Shown here piece after piece: positions 22,149 through 31,514 of a stretch of 64,000 bases of DNA. The first letter of the stretch is position 1, and each line of letters opens with the position of its first letter. Under the pieces are notes generated by a model, which worked only from the letters and a program-made list of their open reading frames with translations, made no database searches and was not told the origin of the DNA. The translations under genes were made by a program, and so were the position numbers. The DNA is taken from contig JAYQJE010000001.1 of NCBI GenBank assembly GCA_038142005.1, positions 124,001 through 188,000 of the forward strand, read 5' to 3'. The stretch is from SHAN690 sp023262195 (lineage in GTDB: Bacteria > Bacteroidota > Bacteroidia > Flavobacteriales_G > Salibacteraceae).

Positions 22149-23603
22149 TTATGCTTCTAGTTTTTGTCGAAGCAATTGATTTGTCTTTTTGGGGTCCGCC
22201 TTTCCACCACTTAGTCGCATTACTTCTCCCATAAATAATCCGAGTATTCCCTTTTTACCGCCACGATACTCCTCTACCTTATCAGGATAGGCGTCTATCG
22301 ATTTTTGTATCCACTGTTCTAGTTCGTCAAGGTTGTTAACCTGCACCAGATTGTTTTCTTTAGCCAATTCAACCGGAGTTTTCTGCGGCTCCTTGATCAT
22401 TATTGGGAACAATTGCTGCGAGGCCAATGTTCTGCCCATTTTACCTTCATCAACCATATTAATCAAGCCTGCCAATCGCTGAGGTGTAATCGGAAACTCG
22501 TCAATGCCGATGGCCAACTCATTGATGTATCCCTTTACCTCCCCCATCATCCAATTGACCCCGGATTTTGCGCTTTCTACGTGATTCAATAAGGTTTCGA
22601 AATACAGGGCTATATGCTTATCATCAGTTAGCATAGATGCATCATACTCACTAAGACCGAGGCCTACATACTTTCTAAAAAGCTGTTTAGGCAACGGAGG
22701 TAAGGTCTGCCTTACTTCATCAATATAGTCTTGAGTAATTTCAAGCGGCTGCAAATCTGGTTCTGGGAAGTATCGATAGTCATCTGCCTCTTCTTTGGTC
22801 CTCATGATTGAGGTTTCACCCGTTTGAGCATTGAAAGTCAATGTTGTTTTTCGGATCTCTTGTCCTTCTTCAATCAGCCCAATATGACGTTTGAATTCAT
22901 ATTCAATTGCTCGCTTTACATTCCTGATACTATTTAGGTTTTTGACTTCAACTCGAGTACCAAACTCGGTTGAACCTTTTTCTCGAACAGAAATATTAGC
23001 ATCGCAACGGAGGCTGCCTTCTTCCATATTGCCATCGCAAATTTCTAGGTATCGAACAAGCTTGCGGACCTCTGTAAGATATTGGTATGCCTCGTCTCCA
23101 GATCTCATATCGGGCTCAGATACAATCTCGAGCAATGGTACACCTGCCCTGTTGAGATCTATCATCGTATCGAATGGACTGAGGTCGTGAATGCTTTTAC
23201 CCGAGTCCTCCTCCATATGAATCCTGGTTAAGCCGATCTTTTTAGTATTCCCATCGGCATCCTTGATTTCAATAAAACCACCATTGCATATTGGAGTAGT
23301 ATCCTGAGTAATTTGATATCCCTTGGGTAAATCCGCATAGAAATAATTCTTGCGGGCAAACTCGTTATAAGACCGAATATTGGCATCCACAGCAAGACCC
23401 AATTTCACAGCATACTCAACGCTTTTTTCATTTAGCACCGGAAGTGTGCCAGGGTGACCAAGACTGATGGCCGAAGTGTTTGTGTTTGGTAAGTTTCCAT
23501 ACTCGTTTCTGTCCGATGAAAACGCTTTTGTTTTTGTGAGTAATTGAGCGTGAACCTCCAGCCCCACAACCAATTCATATTTATCTAAAATCTCCTTGTC
23601 CAA
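22149..23603 (-). CDS. gatB: Aspartyl/glutamyl-tRNA(Asn/Gln) amidotransferase subunit B
   Basis: 484 aa, complete. The N-terminus VGLEVHAQLLTKTKAFSSDR and the segments GHPGTLPVLN, PKGYQITQ, RIHMEEDSGKS, DLNRAGVPLLEIVSEPD and GSLRCDANISVR are diagnostic of the GatB kinase domain; the C-terminal YqeY-like tail ends GLFMGEVMRLSGGKADPKKTNQLLRQ. With GatA and GatC it converts misacylated Glu-tRNA(Gln) or Asp-tRNA(Asn) to the amide form. gatA and gatC are not in this window. The family's usual cysteine-rich LFC.C stretch reads AFSSDR here, so that zinc site is absent. Confidence 0.97.
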   Translation of the reverse strand: MDKEILDKYELVVGLEVHAQLLTKTKAFSSDRNEYGNLPNTNTSAISLGHPGTLPVLNEKSVEYAVKLGLAVDANIRSYNEFARKNYFYADLPKGYQITQDTTPICNGGFIEIKDADGNTKKIGLTRIHMEEDSGKSIHDLSPFDTMIDLNRAGVPLLEIVSEPDMRSGDEAYQYLTEVRKLVRYLEICDGNMEEGSLRCDANISVREKGSTEFGTRVEVKNLNSIRNVKRAIEYEFKRHIGLIEEGQEIRKTTLTFNAQTGETSIMRTKEEADDYRYFPEPDLQPLEITQDYIDEVRQTLPPLPKQLFRKYVGLGLSEYDASMLTDDKHIALYFETLLNHVESAKSGVNWMMGEVKGYINELAIGIDEFPITPQRLAGLINMVDEGKMGRTLASQQLFPIMIKEPQKTPVELAKENNLVQVNNLDELEQWIQKSIDAYPDKVEEYRGGKKGILGLFMGEVMRLSGGKADPKKTNQLLRQKLEA

Positions 23604-23654
23604 TGTTCTCTTTATATGGCCGCAAAGGTAACTTGATCAACTAGAAATAGACGA

Positions 23655-24472
23655 TTAAACCTGGCTTAGAAATGATTTCACCAATTCGGCAAGTTTTGGC
23701 TCAGCATTTTGAGCTGCCTGTTGCACTTCTTCATGACTCACTGTTTCTACCCGGCCTTCCACACCCAAATCTGTGACCACTGAAAGAGCCGCTACGCGCA
23801 TACCTAGATGTTTGGCGGCAATGTTTTCAGGAACCGTACTCATACCTACCACATCGGCACCGATTATCCTGAGGTATTTATATTCGGCAGGCGTTTCAAA
23901 GCAAGGACCGCTTACCCCCGCATAAACGCCTGTATGTAGTTTCAAGTTGAGTTGATCAGCGCAGGTTTTAATCACTTTTATCATCTGATGATCATATGGC
24001 TCTGACATATCTGGAAATCTTGGGCCCAGTTCATTCTGATTAGGTCCAAGCAATGGATTATCTGGGAATAAATTGATGTGGTCTTTCAACAATACTATAT
24101 CCCCTACCTGATACTCAGGATTCATGCCGCCACTTGCATTGGAAAGAATAAGCTGCTTTACACCTAAGAAATGCATCACTCTAATGGGGAGCACCAACTG
24201 ATTCATAGAATAACCCTCGTAGTAATGAAACCTGCCTTTCATCGCAAGCACTTCCTTACCTCCAATTTTACCGTGAATAAATCGTCCATCATGCCCCTAA
24301 ACGGTACTCTGCGGAAAATCAGGTATGTCAGTATATGGCAACTCCTTGCCTCTTCAATTTCATCTGCCAGTTTACCAAGTCCAGTGCCCAACACAATACC
24401 AATAGGAGCGTTCATGCTAAGCCTGCTAGAGATGTACTCAGCAGTTGATTTAATTTTTTCTAGTTGTGTCAT
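23655..24472 (-). CDS. punA: Purine-nucleoside phosphorylase, trimeric class (one frameshift and one in-frame stop)
   Basis: About 272 aa when joined. Family motifs are IGIVLGTGLGKLAD, MKGRFHYYEGYSM, LSNASGGMNPEYQVGD, SGPCFETPAEYKYLRIIGAD and VVGMSTVPENIAAKHLGM. The frame breaks at TT 24346-24347; one more base gives EEAKELPYTDIPDFPQSTV. The next codon in that frame is TAG (24297-24299), where the family has a Glu before GHDGRF, so a GAG-to-TAG change is implied. The enzyme splits purine nucleosides with phosphate. Two independent lesions in 50 bases could be sequence error or real decay. The start overlaps the lpxK end by 23 bases. Confidence 0.85.
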
Positions 24473-25475
24473 TTAAAGCTTCATTAAATTGAGTAGACTG
24501 ATTCCCGAGAAATTCTATTTCAATCGGAATAATGAAAATAGACACATCTCGATCATAGAGATCTTCGACAAATGGCCTAAGTCTCTGCCAATCCTTCTCT
24601 GTGGTTAAAATATCTGTTTCCTGATGACTCTTGCATTCCTTTAAAATGCTCGAAATATCGCTGGGTGTATATGAGTAATGGTCACTGAAATCAAAGTGCT
24701 TGACAATGCTATGATCTTTCAAAACAGAGTTGGATACACGTTTTGATCCGTCAATCCCTGTGACTAATACAACATTTGAACTGCATTCTGAAGCGTTACC
24801 ATAAACCCGCTGGTAAGGAGATTTTTTGACTGTTGTAAAAAAGACCTTTTGGTATGCTTTGGGTTTTAGTCTCACCTTTAATTCATGCTGGTCATTCTCG
24901 CTTAAACCTTCAGGACATTTTGTTACAACGATAATATCAGCACGATCTGCCCCCGAGCGCAACTCGCGAAGTCTACCTGATGGAAGCACGTAATCATTTA
25001 CATATAGGTCATCAAAGGCAGTAAGCAGAATTAAACAGTGTGGCTTAACATACCTATGCTGATACACATCATCAAACAATAAGTATTCGACAGATTTATT
25101 TAGGTCCAAAAGATGTTTTGTGGCAGCCACTCTGTTACCGCCAACAACAAAAACAACCTCTGGGTATTTACGCACTATTTGTGCCGGCTCATCGCCAATC
25201 TCTGTTGCATTTGAATCTGGTCTAGCAGTTAAAATGCCTTTAGTTTTACGGCCATAACCCCTGCTTATCACTCCGATATTGTTCTGTGCACCAAAATGCC
25301 GGATCAGGTATTCAACCATCGGGGTCTTACCTGTACCACCTACCCTAAGGTTACCAACGCCTATGGAGTAAACGGGAGGTGTATAGGATTCAAGAAAACC
25401 AAGATCAAAAGCCCAGTTCCGAACCAAGGTAACGAACCCATACAGAATTGAAAATGGGAATAGCAACTTTTGCAC
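24450..25475 (-). CDS. lpxK: Tetraacyldisaccharide 4'-kinase
   Basis: 341 aa, normal length, GTG start at 25475. The N-terminal amphipathic/membrane-associated helix (LLFPFSILYGFVTLVRN) and the P-loop VGNLRVGGTGKTPMVEYL are followed by IGVISRGYGRKTKG, GDEPAQIVRKYP, the DDVYQHRYVKPH segment and GRLRELRSGADRADIIVVTKCP. It phosphorylates the lipid A disaccharide precursor at the inner membrane. It is transcribed ahead of and overlaps the phosphorylase gene. A TACATTTG element at 25480-25487 (minus strand) lies only a few bases before the GTG; I see no matching TTG upstream. Confidence 0.95.
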   Translation of the reverse strand: MQKLLFPFSILYGFVTLVRNWAFDLGFLESYTPPVYSIGVGNLRVGGTGKTPMVEYLIRHFGAQNNIGVISRGYGRKTKGILTARPDSNATEIGDEPAQIVRKYPEVVFVVGGNRVAATKHLLDLNKSVEYLLFDDVYQHRYVKPHCLILLTAFDDLYVNDYVLPSGRLRELRSGADRADIIVVTKCPEGLSENDQHELKVRLKPKAYQKVFFTTVKKSPYQRVYGNASECSSNVVLVTGIDGSKRVSNSVLKDHSIVKHFDFSDHYSYTPSDISSILKECKSHQETDILTTEKDWQRLRPFVEDLYDRDVSIFIIPIEIEFLGNQSTQFNEALNDTTRKN

Positions 25476-25535
25476 GGGTCAAATGTAGTTTACTGGTTTT
25501 TGAAAAAATCCGCTCCTTTGTTCAAACGATTCAAT

Positions 25536-26636
25536 ATGAAAGTCTCTGATGCCATTTCAATCCTTGAGCAATGGGCACCTCCTGCTCTTCAAGAAGGGTA
25601 TGACAATGCCCAACTGATTTGTGGTAACCCAAATGATGAGATCAAAAAAGCGCTCATCACCTTAGACTGCACTGAATCTGTAATTGAAGAGGCTATTGAA
25701 AGTGGAGCCAACCTAATTATTGCGCACCACCCGATTCTTTTTGGATCGATAAAGTCCCTTACCGGCAAAAATTATGTTGAACGCACCCTCATGCTCGCAA
25801 TTCGAAATCAAGTTTCGATTTATGCCATTCACACCAACTTAGATAATATAAACACAGGAGTTAACTCCATTATTGGCGAACGATTGGGGTTATCAAACCT
25901 TAAAGTACTTGCACCTAAAAATGGCCAACTGGTGAAACTTCAAGTGCATGTCCCTCTAGCTGCGGCAGAAAAGGTGCGACAAGCCCTATTCAGAGCGGGA
26001 GCCGGCAACATCGGTAATTATGACCATTGCAGCTTTAACAGTGAAGGAAAAGGAACCTTTCGCGGCAGCGACAATACAAACCCATTTGTCGGTAAACCCA
26101 ACGAGGATCATACAGAGGATGAAATACAAATTCAAGTAATCCTTGAAAAACATAGAATGAAAAACGCGGTTTTATCCATGTTAGATGCCCACCCATATGA
26201 AGAGGTAGCCTATGATCTTATTCCGCTCTTAAATGATGCCCAAAATATTGGAAGTGGAATGATAGGTGAATTTGATGCGGCCATGAAATCCGAAGCTTTC
26301 CTAGCACACGTTGCACAGGTTTTTGGCTGTAGTGCTTTTAAGCACACTGAAATCCTAAAGGATGAAGTAAAAAAAGTAGCATACTGCGGTGGATCAGGTC
26401 GGTTTCTCTTAGAAAAAGCGAAGCAGGCTGGAGCAGACGTTTTTATCTCTAGTGATTTTAAATATCACGAGTTCTTCGACCATGAAAATAAAATCACAAT
26501 TCTAGACATCGGACACTTTGAAACAGAGCAGTTTACACCCGAGTTGATTGCGAGATATCTAGCAGATAAAAATGTTACATTTGCCGTCCTTTTATCAAGG
26601 GTAAATACAAACCCAGTTCATTATTTTATTCGATAA
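25536..26636 (+). CDS. Nif3-like dinuclear metal-centre protein (DUF34)
   Basis: 366 aa. ATG 25536 begins the standard KVSDAISILEQWAPPALQEGYDNAQL. Metal ligands are seen in IAHHPILFGSIKSL and YAIHTNLDN at the N-terminal half and in GHFETEQF near the C-terminus. The middle ~100 residues form the PII-like insert (LVKLQVHVPLAAAEKVRQAL ... AHPYEEVAYDLIPL). Some members have been linked to GTP cyclohydrolase-type chemistry, but the physiological role is not settled. It lies seven bases upstream of the coiled-coil zinc-ribbon gene, a pairing that recurs in many bacteria and suggests a joint function. Confidence 0.93.
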   Translation: MKVSDAISILEQWAPPALQEGYDNAQLICGNPNDEIKKALITLDCTESVIEEAIESGANLIIAHHPILFGSIKSLTGKNYVERTLMLAIRNQVSIYAIHTNLDNINTGVNSIIGERLGLSNLKVLAPKNGQLVKLQVHVPLAAAEKVRQALFRAGAGNIGNYDHCSFNSEGKGTFRGSDNTNPFVGKPNEDHTEDEIQIQVILEKHRMKNAVLSMLDAHPYEEVAYDLIPLLNDAQNIGSGMIGEFDAAMKSEAFLAHVAQVFGCSAFKHTEILKDEVKKVAYCGGSGRFLLEKAKQAGADVFISSDFKYHEFFDHENKITILDIGHFETEQFTPELIARYLADKNVTFAVLLSRVNTNPVHYFIR

Positions 26637-26642
26637 ATAAAC

Positions 26643-27434
26643 ATGGCAGCAAAGAAATCAAAGGAAGCGACCGTAGAGGAAAAGCTTCGTGCATTATATC
26701 GCTTACAACTCATAGACTCTGCAATAGATAAATTGAAAACTGTGCGGGGCGAACTTCCTCTAGAGGTTGAGGATTTGGAGGATGAGATTGAGGGATTGCA
26801 GACACGTGCAAACAACCTTCAAACTGAGCTCGATGATTTGGAAAACAAATTAAGCGAACGTAAAAATGCGATCATTGATTCGAATGAAATGATCAAGAAA
26901 TACGAGGAACAGCAAAAGAATGTGCGAAACAATCGTGAATTTGATTCATTATCAAAGGAGATTGAGTTTCAAACTTTGGAGATTCAGTTGAGTGAGAAAC
27001 GTATGAAAGAATTTGAAGCTCAAATTGAACAGAAAAAGGAGGTTATACAAGAAGCCGAAGCGAACCTCACTGAAAGAAAGAAAGATCTTGATCACAAGAA
27101 AGATGAATTGAACAGCATCATTAAGGAAACTGAAAAAGAAGAAAAAGCTTTACTTAAAGCTTCAGAAGAGGCTGCAGAAAAAATTGAAGAACGCTTGCTT
27201 AATGCATACCAAAGAATTAGAAGAAGCGTGAAGAATGGTCTTGCTGTTGTTCCTGTAGAGCGAGGCTCCTCAGGTGGATCTTTTATCAAAATTCCACCTC
27301 AAAGACAACTCGATATTGCTGCAAGAAAGAAGATCATTACTGATGAGCACAGTGGTAGACTCTTGGTAGACCTCGAACTTGCCAATGAAGAGACCGAAAA
27401 GCTCAAAGATCTCACACAGAAGGCTATAATTTAG
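26643..27434 (+). CDS. Coiled-coil protein of the zf-RING_7/DUF164 family with a cysteine-free ribbon
   Basis: 263 aa. Residues about 35-190 form one long coiled coil rich in E, K and L. The C-terminal segment keeps the family scaffold (SFIKIPPQRQLDIAARKKII ... GRLLVDLE), but the four positions that normally hold zinc-binding cysteines in CGGC and CxxC are Ser210, Ser213, Asp234 and Ser237. Several of these need more than one base change, so this is not a simple sequencing error. Members with intact ribbons are thought to bind nucleic acid or act as scaffolds; this one can hardly bind zinc. Second gene of the nif3 operon, ended by a terminator. Confidence 0.85.
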   Translation: MAAKKSKEATVEEKLRALYRLQLIDSAIDKLKTVRGELPLEVEDLEDEIEGLQTRANNLQTELDDLENKLSERKNAIIDSNEMIKKYEEQQKNVRNNREFDSLSKEIEFQTLEIQLSEKRMKEFEAQIEQKKEVIQEAEANLTERKKDLDHKKDELNSIIKETEKEEKALLKASEEAAEKIEERLLNAYQRIRRSVKNGLAVVPVERGSSGGSFIKIPPQRQLDIAARKKIITDEHSGRLLVDLELANEETEKLKDLTQKAII

Positions 27435-27455
27435 TCTTAATCAACTATTTTGAAA

Positions 27456-27490
27456 AGCCCGACCGGTATAAAGCCAGTTCGGGTTTTTTT
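27456..27490 (+). terminator. Rho-independent terminator of the nif3 operon
   Basis: Stem CCCGAcCGG / CCaGTTCGGG, imperfect in the upper part, followed by T7. It begins about 20 bases after the stop of the coiled-coil gene. Confidence 0.85.
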
Positions 27491-27580
27491 ATGCTATGTA
27501 TTGTTGTCTTGGTGTGAATTAAGATAACTAAGCATCCATTAGTTGCGTGAATCGCTTCTTGTGACAAAAACGTATTCTAC

Positions 27581-27606
27581 AAAAAAACCCAGCGTAATAG
27601 CTGGGT
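27581..27606 (-). terminator. Rho-independent terminator of gltA
   Basis: On the minus strand AACCCAGC-tattac-GCTGGGTT (eight perfect pairs) followed by a run of T residues. It lies about 30 bases downstream of the gltA stop and faces the nif3-operon terminator. Confidence 0.92.
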
Positions 27607-27634
27607 TCATGTTATATCTAAAGGTTTACCGAGC

Positions 27635-28921
27635 TTAGCGTTTATCTAAACTAACATATTCACGCGCATTCTCACCTGTGTAAACCTGTCTCGGTCTTCC
27701 AATTGGTTCGCCATTTTCACGCATTTCTTTCCATTGAGCAATCCATCCTGGTAGTCTGCCCATAGCGAACATAACCGTAAACATATTGGTAGGTATGCCT
27801 AAAGCTCTGTAAATGATACCTGAATAGAAGTCAACATTAGGATAGAGTTTCCGATCAATGAAATACGGATCACTTAGTGCAACCTCTTCCAATCCCTTGG
27901 CAATTTCTAATACTGGATCTTTTACACCTAATTGTGATAACACCTCGTCTGCTGCCTTCTTAATGATGCGTGCTCTTGGATCAAAGTTCTTATAAACTCG
28001 GTGTCCGAAGCCCATAAGTCTGAAAGGATCATTCTTATCTTTCGCTTTGGCCATGTACTTATTCACATCACCACCATCAGCTTTGATTGCTTCAAGCATC
28101 TCAATCACCGCTTGATTGGCACCACCATGCAATGGCCCCCATAGTGCATTGATTCCAGCTGAAACCGATGCATAAAGACTAGCTTGTGACGATCCAACAA
28201 TTCGAACCGTACTTGTCGAACAGTTTTGCTCGTGTTCCGCATGAAGTATAAGGAGTTTATTTAATGCTGAAATCACTACTGGGTTTGGCTCATAATTCTC
28301 AGCTGGAGTTCCAAACATCATCTTCAAGAAGTTGCCACAGTAGTCCAAATCATTTTTTGGATACATCAATGGCTGACCAATTTCGTTTTTGTAAGCCCAA
28401 GCCGCGATCGTTGGAAGCTTAGCCATGAGGCGAATAATGCTCATGTCCACCTCGTTAGAAGACCTTACAGGATCAAGCGACTCTGGATAAAATGCAGTTA
28501 AAGAAGTTACCAAAGAAGACAACACACCCATCGGATGCGAGTTTGATGGAAAACCTTCAAGTAGGACCTTAAAATCCTCATGGATTAGGGTGTGATATGT
28601 AATGTCATTTCTCCAATGCTCTAATTGTTCGGCCTTGGGTAACTCGCCATAAATAATGAGGTAAGCAACTTCTAAGAATGAAGCATTTTCAGCCAATTGT
28701 TCAATGGTGTAACCTCGGTATCTCAAGATTCCCTTTTCACCATCAAGAAATGTGATTGCACTTTGCGTTGACCCTGTATTTTTAAAACCTGGATCAAGAG
28801 TAATCAAACCCGACTGCCCTCTCAGCTTTGAGATATCTAGCGCCTTTTCATTCTCTGTTCCTTTTACTACAGGTATTTGATATACTTCTCCGTTAAAGTG
28901 TAATTCTGCTGTTTCTGCCAT
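27635..28921 (-). CDS. gltA: Citrate synthase
   Basis: 428 aa, the hexameric type-II-like length. It has the catalytic histidines in LHAEHEQNCSTSTVR and GFGHRVYKNFDPRA, the CoA/oxaloacetate segment GPLHGGANQAVIEML and the catalytic Asp region IPTNMFTVMFAMGRLPGWIAQW. The N-terminal domain with GLITLDPGFKNTGSTQSAI is typical of Gram-negative enzymes. It condenses oxaloacetate and acetyl-CoA at the entry of the TCA cycle. It follows carA and eno on the same strand but has its own candidate promoter and leader hairpin, so it may be transcribed separately. Confidence 0.97.
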   Translation of the reverse strand: MAETAELHFNGEVYQIPVVKGTENEKALDISKLRGQSGLITLDPGFKNTGSTQSAITFLDGEKGILRYRGYTIEQLAENASFLEVAYLIIYGELPKAEQLEHWRNDITYHTLIHEDFKVLLEGFPSNSHPMGVLSSLVTSLTAFYPESLDPVRSSNEVDMSIIRLMAKLPTIAAWAYKNEIGQPLMYPKNDLDYCGNFLKMMFGTPAENYEPNPVVISALNKLLILHAEHEQNCSTSTVRIVGSSQASLYASVSAGINALWGPLHGGANQAVIEMLEAIKADGGDVNKYMAKAKDKNDPFRLMGFGHRVYKNFDPRARIIKKAADEVLSQLGVKDPVLEIAKGLEEVALSDPYFIDRKLYPNVDFYSGIIYRALGIPTNMFTVMFAMGRLPGWIAQWKEMRENGEPIGRPRQVYTGENAREYVSLDKR

Positions 28922-28950
28922 CTTCTATTCGTTATTTCTGCGTTGCAAGT

Positions 28951-28967
28951 CGACTGATTTTCAGTCG
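28951..28967. promoter_or_regulatory. Hairpin in the gltA leader
   Basis: CGACTGA-ttt-TCAGTCG: seven perfect pairs around a three-base loop, between the candidate gltA promoter and its ATG. No T-run follows, so it is more likely a leader structure than an eno terminator. Confidence 0.45.
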
Positions 28968-28971
28968 CTCG

Positions 28972-29002
28972 CGAAAATAAGATTACAAAAACAGAATTAC
29001 AA
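28972..29002 (-). promoter_or_regulatory. Candidate gltA promoter
   Basis: TTG at 29000-29002, a 20-base spacer, then TATTTTCG at 28972-28979, one mismatch from the Bacteroidota TAnnTTTG consensus. It would give a leader of roughly 45 bases containing the hairpin. Confidence 0.45.
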
Positions 29003-29009
29003 GACAGAG

Positions 29010-30298
29010 CTAGCGTGCGAAGCGATATTCTCGACCAAGGTATCTAGCTTGCCCACCAAGCTCTTCTTCGATTCGAAGTAATCGGTTGTACTTGGCCACT
29101 CTATCGCTACGTGATGCCGATCCTGTTTTGATTTGGCCCGTGTTTAAAGCAACAGCTAAATCAGCAATAGTGGTGTCTTCTGTCTCACCGCTTCTGTGGC
29201 TCATTACAGACGTGTATCCATTGAGATGCGCCAGTTCTACTGCTTCAATCGTTTCGGTAAGGGTTCCAATTTGGTTAACCTTAATGAGTATCGAGTTAGC
29301 TGTATCAGTTTCTATTCCTTTTGATAAACGCTTGGTATTGGTCACAAACAAGTCATCACCGACCAACTGCACCTTATCTCCTATCGCTTTGGTGAGCGAT
29401 TTCCATCCATCCCAATCGTCTTCATCCATCCCATCTTCAATTGAGATGATCGGATACTTTTCACACCAACCGCTCCAGAATTCTACCATTGCTGCAGAAG
29501 ACAGCCTTTGACCCGTTGATTTTTAAATACATACTCCCCACTTTCGGCATCATAGAATTCGCTGCTCGCAGCATCCATGGCAATATAAACATCAGCTCCA
29601 GCTTTATACCCAGCTGACTCAATAGCCCTTAACACGTATTCGATGGCTGCCTCATTGCTTTCAAGGTTGGGAGCAAAACCTCCTTCATCGCCAACATTGG
29701 TTGAATAACCATCCTTTTTCAATACTGCCTTTAAATGATGAAAGATTTCCGTGCCCATGCGCAATGCCTCACTAAACGATGCGGCACCAATGGGCATGAT
29801 CATAAATTCCTGAAAGTCAATCTTATTATCCGCATGTGCTCCACCATTAAGAATATTCATCATTGGTATTGGAAGCATATTGGCATTCACACCACCTAGA
29901 TATCGATATAATGGCATTCCATGACTTTGGGCGGCTGCCTTGGCGCAGGCTAATGAAATGGCCAACATTGCGTTGGCACCAAGATTTGCTTTGTTTTCAG
30001 TGCCATCCATTTGAATCATATGTCGGTCAATGGCCGCTTGACTTGAAACAAATGCGCCTTTTAATTCGGGCGCAAATACCTCGTGAATATTATTGACCGC
30101 TTTGAGGACTCCCTTTCCAAGATATCTACTTGAATCCCCATCGCGCAATTCAACCGCTTCATGGACTCCCGTAGAGGCGCCAGAAGGAACTGCGGCATTT
30201 GCGACAATTCCATCGTCAGTAATAAGATCTACTTCAACGGTAGGGTTACCTCTAGAGTCAAGAATTTCTCTAGCCATTAATTGTGCTATAGCACTCAT
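29010..30298 (-). CDS. eno: Enolase (one frameshift)
   Basis: About 429 aa. Typical motifs are LDSRGNPTVEVDLITDDG, AAVPSGASTGVHEAVELRDGD, the loop PMMNILNGGAHADNKIDFQEFMIMP, DEGGFAPNL, ISIEDGMDEDDWDGW, VGDDLFVTN and SHRSGETEDTTIADLAVA. The frame breaks in the T5 run at 29520-29524; one more base gives YVFKKSTGQRLSSAAMVE. It interconverts 2-phosphoglycerate and phosphoenolpyruvate. Only 12 bases separate it from carA upstream, so the two are probably co-transcribed. Confidence 0.96.
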
Positions 30299-30310
30299 TG
30301 TTTTTTCGTT

Positions 30311-31429
30311 TTAAGCGGGTTGTGTTACGTGTTCATCAATCAATGCCACAAATTCATCAAAGAGATACCTCGAATCATTTGGTCCAGCAGAAGACTCTGG
30401 GTGGAATTGCACAGAAAATGCAGGCTTGTTTTTGAGTTTAATACCAGCAAGCGTATTGTCATTTAAATGGATGTGTGTAATCTCTATATTATCATTGGCT
30501 TTGGCTGATTCCATCTCAACGACAAAACCGTGGTTTTGAGAGGTGATTTCACCTTTACCAGTAATCAAGTTTTTTACTGGATGATTTACGCCTCTATGCC
30601 CATTGTGCATTTTATGCGTAGTCAAATCATTGGCCAAGGACAGTAGTTGATGCCCAAGACAAATCCCAAAGGTTGGGACGTTAAATTCTAGCAATTCTTT
30701 TATCAGATCTACACTCTTTCCCATTGCAGCCGGGTCACCTGGGCCATTGCTGAGCATAATACCATCTGGACACCAGTTCATGATGTCTTTGGCTGAGGCG
30801 TGCATTGAAAAGACGCGAACAGTACATCCACGTTCGACTAAACAGCGGATAATATTCTTTTTGACACCAAAATCAACCAAGGCAACTTTGCGCTCAGAGA
30901 TTTCACTTGTTACTTCATACTGCTCGTCAGTACATACTTTAGATGATAGCTCTAACCCAGTCATTGAAGGAACATCTTTAAGTTTCGCTTTCAACTCATC
31001 TATATCCAAAGTTTCACTTGAAATGATGGCGTTCATTGCCCCTTTATCACGGATATGCCTCACAAGCGCCCTTGTATCCACATCTGAAATACCGACAAGA
31101 CCTTGATTTTCGAAATACTCTTGAATAGAAGCAGACGCACTGGCTCGCGAAAAAACTTCTGAAAACTTCTTGCAAACCAGCCCCGCGATTTTGAGTGAAT
31201 CTGACTCAACTTCCTCATCGTGCGTACCATAATTCCCAATATGCGAAGGAGTCATTAGGAGGATTTGTCCGAAATATGATGGATCGGTGAATATTTCTTG
31301 ATATCCGGTCATGCCCGTATTGAAAGCGATTTCACCAGCTGTAGTACCAATCTTTCCTGCAGCTTTACCAAAAAAATGTGTTCCGTCATCCAGAAGGATT
31401 ACCGCTTTTTGTTTCTCAGAATATTTCAT
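30311..31429 (-). CDS. carA: Carbamoyl-phosphate synthase small subunit
   Basis: 372 aa. The N-terminal domain has FGKAAGKIGTTAGEIAFNTGMTGYQEI; the C-terminal glutamine amidotransferase domain has nucleophile Cys in GICLGHQLLSLA and the His/Glu pair in FSVQFHPESSAGPND. It supplies ammonia from glutamine to CarB for pyrimidine and arginine synthesis. carB is not adjacent. It begins 85 bases after rplQ, past a strong terminator, and leads into eno. Confidence 0.97.
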   Translation of the reverse strand: MKYSEKQKAVILLDDGTHFFGKAAGKIGTTAGEIAFNTGMTGYQEIFTDPSYFGQILLMTPSHIGNYGTHDEEVESDSLKIAGLVCKKFSEVFSRASASASIQEYFENQGLVGISDVDTRALVRHIRDKGAMNAIISSETLDIDELKAKLKDVPSMTGLELSSKVCTDEQYEVTSEISERKVALVDFGVKKNIIRCLVERGCTVRVFSMHASAKDIMNWCPDGIMLSNGPGDPAAMGKSVDLIKELLEFNVPTFGICLGHQLLSLANDLTTHKMHNGHRGVNHPVKNLITGKGEITSQNHGFVVEMESAKANDNIEITHIHLNDNTLAGIKLKNKPAFSVQFHPESSAGPNDSRYLFDEFVALIDEHVTQPA

Positions 31430-31453
31430 GCAACAATGTTGAGGGTTTAGATC

Positions 31454-31490
31454 AAAAAAAAGGGGATAAGTTTTTAACCTATCCCCTTTT
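31454..31490 (-). terminator. Terminator of the ribosomal protein block
   Basis: On the minus strand AAAAGGGGATAGGTT pairs with AACTTATCCCCTTTT (one bulge) and is followed by eight T residues. It follows the rplQ stop and separates the alpha operon from carA. Confidence 0.93.
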
Positions 31491-31514
31491 GATATTCACA
31501 AATTGTGGATTTCC

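Noticed and set aside
27270..27353. Loss of ribbon cysteines as a sequencing error
   Set aside because: The replaced codons differ from TGY at different positions, one is GAT, and the frame and flanking motifs are intact, so a run-length error cannot explain it.
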